Below are positions 57,541 to 64,000 of a stretch of DNA of 64,000 nt, piece by piece. Origin of the DNA: Capitulum mitella (taxonomy: Eukaryota > Arthropoda > Thecostraca > Pollicipedomorpha > Pollicipedidae); contig CP099845.1 of the NCBI GenBank assembly GCA_030062745.1, positions 14,982,903 to 15,046,902 on the forward strand, written 5' to 3'. The notes below the pieces were generated by a model that saw only the letters and a list, made by a program, of their open reading frames with translations, made no database searches and was not told the DNA's origin. A program made the position numbers and the translations under genes. Within the stretch, counting starts at the first letter, position 1; every line of letters starts with the position of its first letter.

Positions 57541-57884
57541 ATAGGAAAAGGTGGGGTAAAGTGGACCACTTAAGGAATGATGTCTTATTGTAGCTTGAAC
57601 TGATCAGTTTTCTAAGTTCAGTGTTGGTAATCTCATAGAAGTAGCATTTCTCTCTCGTTGTGTACATTTGTTGTCCATCTGACTGTGAAAATAAGTCTGA
57701 TATTTCAAAGTTTTCGTCGGCACCTGTTTATGAGAATCGTGGGGTAAAGTGGACCTGTGCTAGTCCACTTTACCTCATGCTGTTTTGAGATAAAGAAGTC
57801 TTTGACTCCTTTACTCGCGCACGACCGTAGGTCGGCGACGATCATGCCCGCCTGGGGGGGGGGCGGTTGACCGCCCCCCTCTAA
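57541..57884. other. Stretch with GTAAAGTGGAC repeats and hairpins
   Basis: GGGGTAAAGTGGACC occurs at about 57552 and again at 57741. The second is followed by its inverse to give a 12-bp-arm hairpin (57743-57774). A G/C hairpin with 10-bp arms (GGGGGGCGGT/ACCGCCCCCC) lies at about 57858-57880, just before R5 copy 2. Confidence 0.7.
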
Positions 57885-58313
57885 TTCACGAACGGTTGGT
57901 CGCACGATAAAAATGACACCGTTGGAAAGCTCGTGACGAGTAGAGCTCGAAACTGCTCTTATTTTTGGTTAATAATAATATGTGAGCAATTTATGTCCTA
58001 TATATGTTTTCTCACAGTTGTCTGCATGAGACCGAGAAACGGCTTGAATCTCAAGCGCTGTGACTAATAACGCAAAAGTAAATGTACCAAAGCACAAGTT
58101 AAGGTCCTCAGATGCCGATACACGTCTAATTTCTCAGATTTGTTCAATATATATGCCGAAACGTTCAGTTAGACAAGACAATTTTCACGCCGGTTGTCGG
58201 CGGGCGCCGCAGCCGTACCCAGTAAGAAATTAATGCGCACTAATTTGGGCGTTCCTTTATTTTCGCGACAAGCCTAACCATGTAGATTTTATTAATCTTA
58301 GTGTTCTTGTGAT
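57885..58313 (+). repeat. R5 dispersed repeat, copy 2
   Basis: The second copy of the repeat at 55305-55755, same orientation, about 2.6 kb away, with an R2 element between them. Confidence 0.8.
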
Positions 58314-59285
58314 GGTACACGTGTCAAGGTACACGAAGTTTCCTGGCGCTGTATTTGTTCGTTCTCTCGCAATCCTAGAAAAACCTTGGGGGGTGGCGAA
58401 CCGCGTCGAAACAAAATAAAAATAAAAATAAAGCGAAACAAATAAAAACAAAAACGTTGACCTCCCAGTCGGGGGGGGGGGGGGAGCTAACGTGTTTTCT
58501 TCTTGGATCCAGCAAAACACCTTGGCCATAGAATAAACGTTTATTCTCGGACTGTATAAAGGGTGTTCTGCCGTTGTCACATGGATGCAACTGAGGTGAT
58601 ACAGAAGCTCGTTGGTTAGATACTAAGCTTGTTAAATTCGTGAGTTGTACTGAGGTGCTAGTTCAGTACAAAAGCACTGGCCTGAATTAAACAATACACG
58701 TAAAGCGTATCTTTACACACACAGGTCGCACATAACTTATCGTCCTCTATCGTCTTTCGCAAATCCAAATGGAAAATTTCATTTGTTATTATATATATGA
58801 AAAGCATGTATATTTTCAACAAATTTAGTGAATAATTATAGATGAGCTTAAGGTCTATCCGACTGTATTTAAATCGTGCGCCTATGGTGAATAGTTGATA
58901 TGATACAGTCGTTTCAAATTTATCTTTTCAAAACTTGAAAAATGAGAAATTGTCTATAATTTCCAAACCATGATTTCAGTCAAACTAATTTTCTCGCAGT
59001 CGTGTTCAGAGCTACAGGAAACCTCACAGACCAAATTTCGGTAAAATCCTTGATGGTCGGGTGTTAAAACTGACCGCTCATTGGTTGAGTTGGCATGGAA
59101 TGACGCAGTGACGGGAGCATTCGCTAGGGACTGACGATAGGGGTGGACGAAAAACCTTAGGGGGTGCACCAACTCTTTCTGTACAGGCAAGGGTTACGTG
59201 ACCGTTTCCCGTAATGGATTGTTACGTGGACTGATGTTATGTATGTTATGTTATGTAGTGTTATGTTATGGATTGATACGTGGAT
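58314..59285. other. Non-coding stretch
   Basis: AT-rich with AAATAAAAATAAA (about 58419-58462) and a long G-run (58471-58484). A TTATGTTATG tandem lies at about 59235-59270. No gene is seen. Confidence 0.5.
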
Positions 59286-59520
59286 TCGTTGATGGCCGTT
59301 AGGCGGCGGCGGGCGACGCGCTCCAGAGCCTGTCCCGCTGCGGAATGTGCAGGGTGCGGCCGGCGCGCGGGCGTTCTCAGACTGCGGCCCCGTCTCTGGC
59401 ACTCGTGACGGCCTGCTCGACCTCGACTCAGCAGACATTGGTCGCAGGCAGCCAAGCCAGCACTGCCACGGCCGGAGCGGAGCTGGCCGGGCCGCCGAAC
59501 AGAGGCAGAGCGGCCGCCCA
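59286..59520. other. GC-rich island, candidate exon
   Basis: This very GC-rich block is open in several frames on both strands and runs directly into the 23-bp minisatellite. One plus frame reads GLLDLDSADIGRRQPSQHC; another, AAAGDALQSLSRCGMC after a CGTTAG acceptor. Neither can be tied to a gene. The minisatellite probably arose from the 3' edge of this block. Confidence 0.3.
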
Positions 59521-60270
59521 CAGGCGAGAGGAGCGACCGCTCACAGACGAGAGGAGCGGCCGCTCACAGGTGAGAGGAGCGACCGTTCACGGGTGAGAGG
59601 AGCGACGACCGCCCACTGGCGAGAGGAACGGCCGCCCACAGGCGAGAGAAGCGACCGCTCACAGACGAGAGGAGCAACCGCCCACAGGTGAGAGGAGCGA
59701 CCGTTCACGGGTGAGAGGAGCGACGACCGCCCACAGGCGAGAGGAACGGCCGCCCACAGGCGAGAGAAGCGACCGCTCACAGGTGAGAGGAGCGACCACT
59801 CACAGGTGAGAGGAGCGATCGCCCGCAGGTGAGAGGAGCGGCCGCTCACAGGTGAGAGAAGCGATCGTTCACGGGTGAGAGGAGCGACTGCTCACAGGTG
59901 AGAGGAGCGACCGCTCACAGGCGAGAGGAGCGACCGCTCACAGACGAGAGGAGCGGCCGCTCACAGGTGAGAGGAGCGACCGTTCACGGGTGAGAGGAGC
60001 GACGACCGCCCACTGGCGAGAGGAACGGCCGCCCACAGGCGAGAGAAGCGACCGCTCACAGACGAGAGGAGCAACCGCTCACAGACGAGAGGAGCAACCG
60101 CCCACAGGCGAGAGGAACGGCCGCCGACAGGCAAGAGAAGCGACCGCTCACAGATGAGAGGAGCGACCGCTCACAGACGAGAGGAGCAACCGCCCACAGG
60201 CGAGAGGAACGGCCGCCGACAGGCGAGAGAAGCGACCGCTCACAGGTGAGAGGAGCGGCCGCTCACGGTT
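59509..60270. repeat. 23-bp minisatellite, about 32 copies, with higher-order structure
   Basis: The unit is GGTGAGAGGAGCGACCGC followed by TCACA, with 26-bp variants (GACGACCGCC). A composite of about 118 bp beginning at 59571 recurs at 59689 and 59965. Many units contain CACAGGTGAGAGG, a consensus 5' splice site on the plus strand. Confidence 0.93.
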
Positions 60271-60804
60271 GAGAAGGAAGGGGAACGGTTGTGCTCAGGG
60301 ATGGTTAGAGGTGAGAAGAGGACGGCTCTGAAGGAAGATGAGAACACATCGCAAATGAGAGGAGATACAGGTATGGGTCAGGAGAAATGTATCACAGGTA
60401 GTTACGAGGGCAGTCGACTCACGGGCTAGAGCAGAGGTGATTGGGAATTTTTAGACTCAAGTGGCTGGCAGTGGGGAGTAAACCAGGAGCAGGAGTGAGT
60501 GCAGAAAACTCTCAAGGGCACTCGAATGTGACGGGGTACACTTGAAGTTGCAGAAGCGAGAGTGGTCAGAGATCAGAAAAGGTGCGATTCAGAGATACGA
60601 AGAGAAACGATTCAGGAATGGGAGAAGCAGCTGAGTCGACTTGAGATAAAGGAAGGTCAACGATAGGATCCATTTTCTTGCTCATTACCGGGATCCACAT
60701 TTGTGAGGCGACATTTTCTGCATTTTTGGCAGACACCTATCTTGTTTCATGAAACAGTCGCAGGGGCAGCACCGAGCAAACCCAATGGGTGAACTAAGCT
60801 GGGC
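60271..60804. other. Non-coding stretch
   Basis: Sequence rich in GAGA/AGAGG words that looks like decayed flank of the minisatellite. No coding signal. Confidence 0.45.
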
Positions 60805-61060
60805 GTGAAGGCGTCTCTGCCGTCCGGCTGGCGGGGTCAGGATGTCGATGAGAGCCGGTGTATATCGGTCCGGGCCGCCGGCGCGGACCGCCGGCAGAGG
60901 CCGCGCCGCGCCGGGGTGTGCGGCCGGATCGGCGCGTCAGTGTCGATCAGTGTCGCCGTCGGCGTGTCGTGTCCCGCCGGCGTCCGCAGAGGAGGTGAAG
61001 CACAGTCATCGGAAGGTATCTCTGTCAGCGGCCGAGTGGATGCGCAGTGGGAGATGGGCG
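60805..61060. other. GC-rich island, candidate exon (strand unclear)
   Basis: On the plus strand, GQDVDESRCISVRAAGADRR leads to a possible donor (GAAG|GTATCT). On the minus strand, after a CTGACAG acceptor, IPSDDCASPPLRTPAGHDTP runs to a stop near 60839. Both readings are GC3-rich. No family recognised. Confidence 0.25.
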
Positions 61061-61627
61061 CAAACAGAAACGCATACAAAGGGTGGGTCAGTGTAATAGA
61101 TCGGGTTTGGCGCCCCTTGGCTTTGTAGAATTTACATGATTTTTGGCTTTAAAAGGAACCCACAACGGCTTACATGCGTATACCCTTTCCTCCTCCCATA
61201 ACAATATGTTGAATGCATTGAATGCCCTTAAAAAAAAACAGAAGCTGTCAAGTCAGTTTAAAAAATAGTATGAAAGGGTCTCCTCTCTTTTCGGAACTTC
61301 TGCTGGCAGTGCGCCAGCAAGGTGAGCTGAGGTACTGAGCTTATCCCAGTTTTGGGCCTTTCGTTAGTAACGCTTCAGCGGTTGGAGGGAGGCAGACGTG
61401 TCCTCGGGATGATCCGAATCAGGATCCGAATTACAGTGGCTTGATCCAGATAAGCATTTGAACCACGGCTATGTTTTACAATTTGATCCGAATCAAATAT
61501 GAATCATATCATTTTTTTGAAAAATTGATGCAGAACAAGCATTGTTTCACGACTTTGTCTTTGATTCGGGTCAACCATTGATTTAAAATATTAGTTGTGT
61601 ATCAGTATGATCGTGTTTGCTATAAAA

Positions 61628-61664
<37 letters not shown>
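61628..61664. repeat. (TA)n microsatellite
   Basis: About 18 TA dinucleotides inside R7. Confidence 0.95.
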
Positions 61665-61665
<1 letters not shown>

Positions 61666-61775
61666 CTTTACTATTTTTCACAGCATAATATGCAACCTAA
61701 GTGTATACATTGCATGGAAAATGACTAAATTTGTGTTTTGCTGAGTGATTGAGACGAGATGTTACTTCAGAGAAA

Positions 61776-62106
61776 GGAATTTTTCGGACTGTCGTCCTCG
61801 TCTTGTGCGTTATTATTCGCCCGACATTTCAGGCAGTTTCCTCTTCAGCCGTCGCCAGTTCTTAATTTGTCAGGTGTTTATCTGTGCTGAAAAGGACTGG
61901 CTGGTCTTTGGCTATTAGCCATGTATGCCTCGAAGTCTCGAAAGCCTTGCGGTATTTTTGGGACTCGAACCAGGGTTATGTGTACTCAGTAAATGCGATC
62001 ATGAGCCCAGCACGCTAACCACTGCGCTATCAAGAACGACTAACTGGCCGAAACGTCGCGTAAATAATACACACGAGACGAGGACGATAGTCCGAAAAGA
62101 TTCTCC
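61776..62106 (-). mobile_element. Foldback element with tRNA-Met-like core
   Basis: The ends are inverted repeats of about 55-60 bp (TTTTCGGACTGTCGTCCTCG at left, its near complement at right). Inside, on the minus strand, are a perfect A box (TAGCGCAGTGGTTAGCGTG), a CTCATGA anticodon-loop-like segment and a perfect B box (GGTTCGAGTCC at 61961-61971). The A-to-B spacing and unpaired arms argue against a working tRNA gene. Confidence 0.75.
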
Positions 62107-63379
62107 TTCCATGACAAAATGTCCTTTACGCGATATATGCATAGAAAGATGGCTACAATGTACATGTCCATAAATGTACTCTGTGAAGTGTTGCATACAG
62201 TAAGGTAGGGTGAACTTCCTAGGTACTTTATTGAGGAAACATGCATGATGTAGCATGGTATTACCATATACATTCAATCAGAACATGGCCACGGCAGTCA
62301 TAGTTTCAAGTGCCCGTAACTAGCAGTCTTAGCTCTGGTTGCGGCATTTGAACGCGGGTTGCCCCTTGATATTTATCCACCATTATTTCCCCAATTAAGG
62401 AACACTGTTGACGATTTTTACCTATGTTCTGTCTTAGACAATAAGTCAATAAAAGCAGGCATCCAGGGGCTGTTTGGCGAAAAGGAAATGGCACCAGTGA
62501 CACGATGACTATTGAATAGCACAAAGTAAGTCACGTGACAATTTAGCGAATCACGCAGGTGTCTCGAGAGCAACTGTCCCTATCGACTTACCCAAACATG
62601 AGTACGTATTGGTAATCTAATAATTACCTACGCAGTACACGGTGATGGGATTTCAGATCAACAGAAGTACTTAGCGAGTTTCGGTGTTCATTACACGAAA
62701 AAGGGTCACATACTTGATCCTTTAGTAGTTTCATCAGCGCCTTTAATCTCACCTTTCCTTGTGGTTTATGCGTGGTACTGGTAGGTGTGTTTGGAATAGC
62801 TGGGCAGCGAAAGTTTGAACCTTTTTTCGCATTTTCAGGAGTTGTGAAAGAGAGTTGGTTATCTGTCCCACTTGGCATCCTCGTTGTTGTATTTGGTTTG
62901 GTGGATTGCTACATATAGGTACTCTTCGTAAGCATATTGCCATGCTATTTATCCCCTGATTTACATATGTAATTTGATTGCACTGAATCAGACTGGCGGT
63001 GTAGTTGATTCGGATCAAAATCAGGACAGATCGGTTGGATCTGGATCAATATCCGAACTGCGGTTGTTTTTTTCCAAACTTTGATCCGAATTAAATGTGA
63101 TTCACGGTGGCATTTCCAAAACTGGTCCAGATCTAATGCGATCCATCTAAAAACACTGGATTCTTGTTTCGAATCAGATTCGTATCAGAATGGAGCAGAA
63201 GTCTGAAGAGAGGGGTTCTTGACCGGCGTTAGGCTAGTTAGAAGAAATTGAGAATGAGAACGAACTCGTACAAGATCCTTTGTGGCTTGTGACCCGACGG
63301 TTATCGGCTGGCCCAAATTAAACGGGCTATCTGTCATTGCTGAATTTAATCTTCGCGGTGGAGCTCGTTTGTTCAAGGA

Positions 63380-64000
63380 CGGAGGTTAAGGGAGGGCGAC
63401 AGCCACCCCGACCAAAAACTGGGGGAAAGCATTTGATTTTGCCCCAAAGTCCTGCGCGAAGCCCCGAGATTGAGGAGGGGTTCCCCAAAGTAGGGATAAG
63501 ATAAACGTGTTAGCGCACGTGTTACATAAATGCAAACCTAGAAGCTGTGACCAAAAGGCCCTGACCCCCAGAAACTCCTGCCTACCTGGGGGATCTCTGG
63601 ACCTGACCACAAGACCAGGACCCTTTACATCCACGTGGCCCTTTCGAAGTCACGGGCCATGTAACGCCATATAAACGCGATTTTATAGTAGTCACAGGGC
63701 CCCCTGACTCCCGGCGGCCGCCTAGTACATTTAATACATTAGGTCCCTGGGCCTGACCGGAAGCCCTGATTTTCATGAGGCCCCAAAACAGAGAGATCCT
63801 GGTCAAGACTATACACCCTCCAGATATGTAGAGGGCATTTCAGAGAGAGCCAGGGTCCCTTGGTCTGTCTGGGGCCCTTTGGAATTCGGGGTCCCAAATG
63901 GGCCCCTTACAGCCATAGGAGCGCCTGACTTCCAGTGGACTTCCAGATACACGGAAAACCCATGGTCAAGTCTCAAGACCTCCAGATTTGTAGAGGAGCC
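63380..64000. repeat. Degenerate GGGCCC-rich array
   Basis: Units like CAGGGCCCCCTGACT and GGGTCCCTTGGTCTG recur to the window end, similar in style to 52750-54330. The short ORFs here are repeat by-products. Confidence 0.55.

Larger units (their letters stand above)
61400..63190 (+). mobile_element. R7 repeat, fullest copy
   Basis: GATCC/GATTC-rich modules mark both ends (61405-61620 and 63000-63190). The middle matches 45410-46085, 49691-49740 and 54420-54985 in turn. It carries a (TA)n tract and a foldback element (61776-62106). Coding capacity is not evident and the class is unknown. Confidence 0.7.

Noticed and set aside
59541-59849. 102-codon minus ORF with repeated SGRSSHL-like units
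   Set aside because: By-product of the 23-bp minisatellite, which is open in several frames.
59509-60270. Possible CRISPR array
   Set aside because: Units are contiguous with no unique spacers, and the context is a eukaryotic genome.
61955-62040. Functional tRNA-Met gene
   Set aside because: A and B boxes are excellent, but the acceptor and anticodon arms do not pair properly, the spacing is long and it lies within inverted-repeat ends. Read as part of a mobile element.

Overview
The window reads as nuclear DNA of an invertebrate animal. Genes are split into short, GC-rich exons separated by long, more AT-rich introns crowded with repeats. No prokaryotic gene order, ribosome binding sites or long uninterrupted coding regions are present. 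I cannot name the species; an RGR/retinochrome-like opsin together with Penelope-like and TTAA-flanked elements fits a marine invertebrate, but this is inference.

Two host genes can be assembled from splice sites and reading phase. (1) About 0.1-17.5 kb, minus strand: an opsin of the RGR/retinochrome/peropsin/Opn5 supergroup. Five exons cover the N-terminus to the end of TM5 and every junction is phase 1. The exons for TM6, TM7 and the retinal-binding lysine lie beyond the left edge. (2) About 27.0-36.1 kb, plus strand: a gene whose N-terminal helix block and C-terminal helix resemble POLR2M (Gdown1/GRINL1A), an RNA polymerase II-associated protein. Five exons are visible, with at least one exon or junction unresolved. 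Several further exon-like, GC-rich islands (2.1, 7.1, 13.5, 21.7, 31.5, 43.0, 55.1, 59.4 and 60.9 kb) are reported as candidates only.

Most of the rest is mobile or repetitive DNA. Family R1 is a TTAA-flanked, piggyBac-like non-autonomous element of about 1.2 kb, with six copies at 2.5, 14.6, 37.7, 38.4, 43.3 and 50.6 kb. Family R2 is a second TTAA-flanked element of about 1.3 kb: one copy at 56.2-57.5 kb, a split copy at 46.1-49.7 kb and a fragment at 11.8 kb. The split R2 copy contains two Penelope-like retroelement copies in opposite orientation (46.9-49.15 kb) and itself sits inside a third repeat, R7, whose fuller copy is at 61.4-63.2 kb. This gives a three-level nest. Smaller items are tRNA-headed SINE-like pieces, a foldback element with a tRNA-Met-like core, a duplicated repeat R5, two minisatellites (25-bp unit at 29.8 kb, 23-bp unit at 59.5 kb), degenerate short-period arrays, and microsatellites.

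I found no CRISPR array, rRNA gene, intact tRNA gene, or LTR/retroviral or Polinton-type element that I could support.
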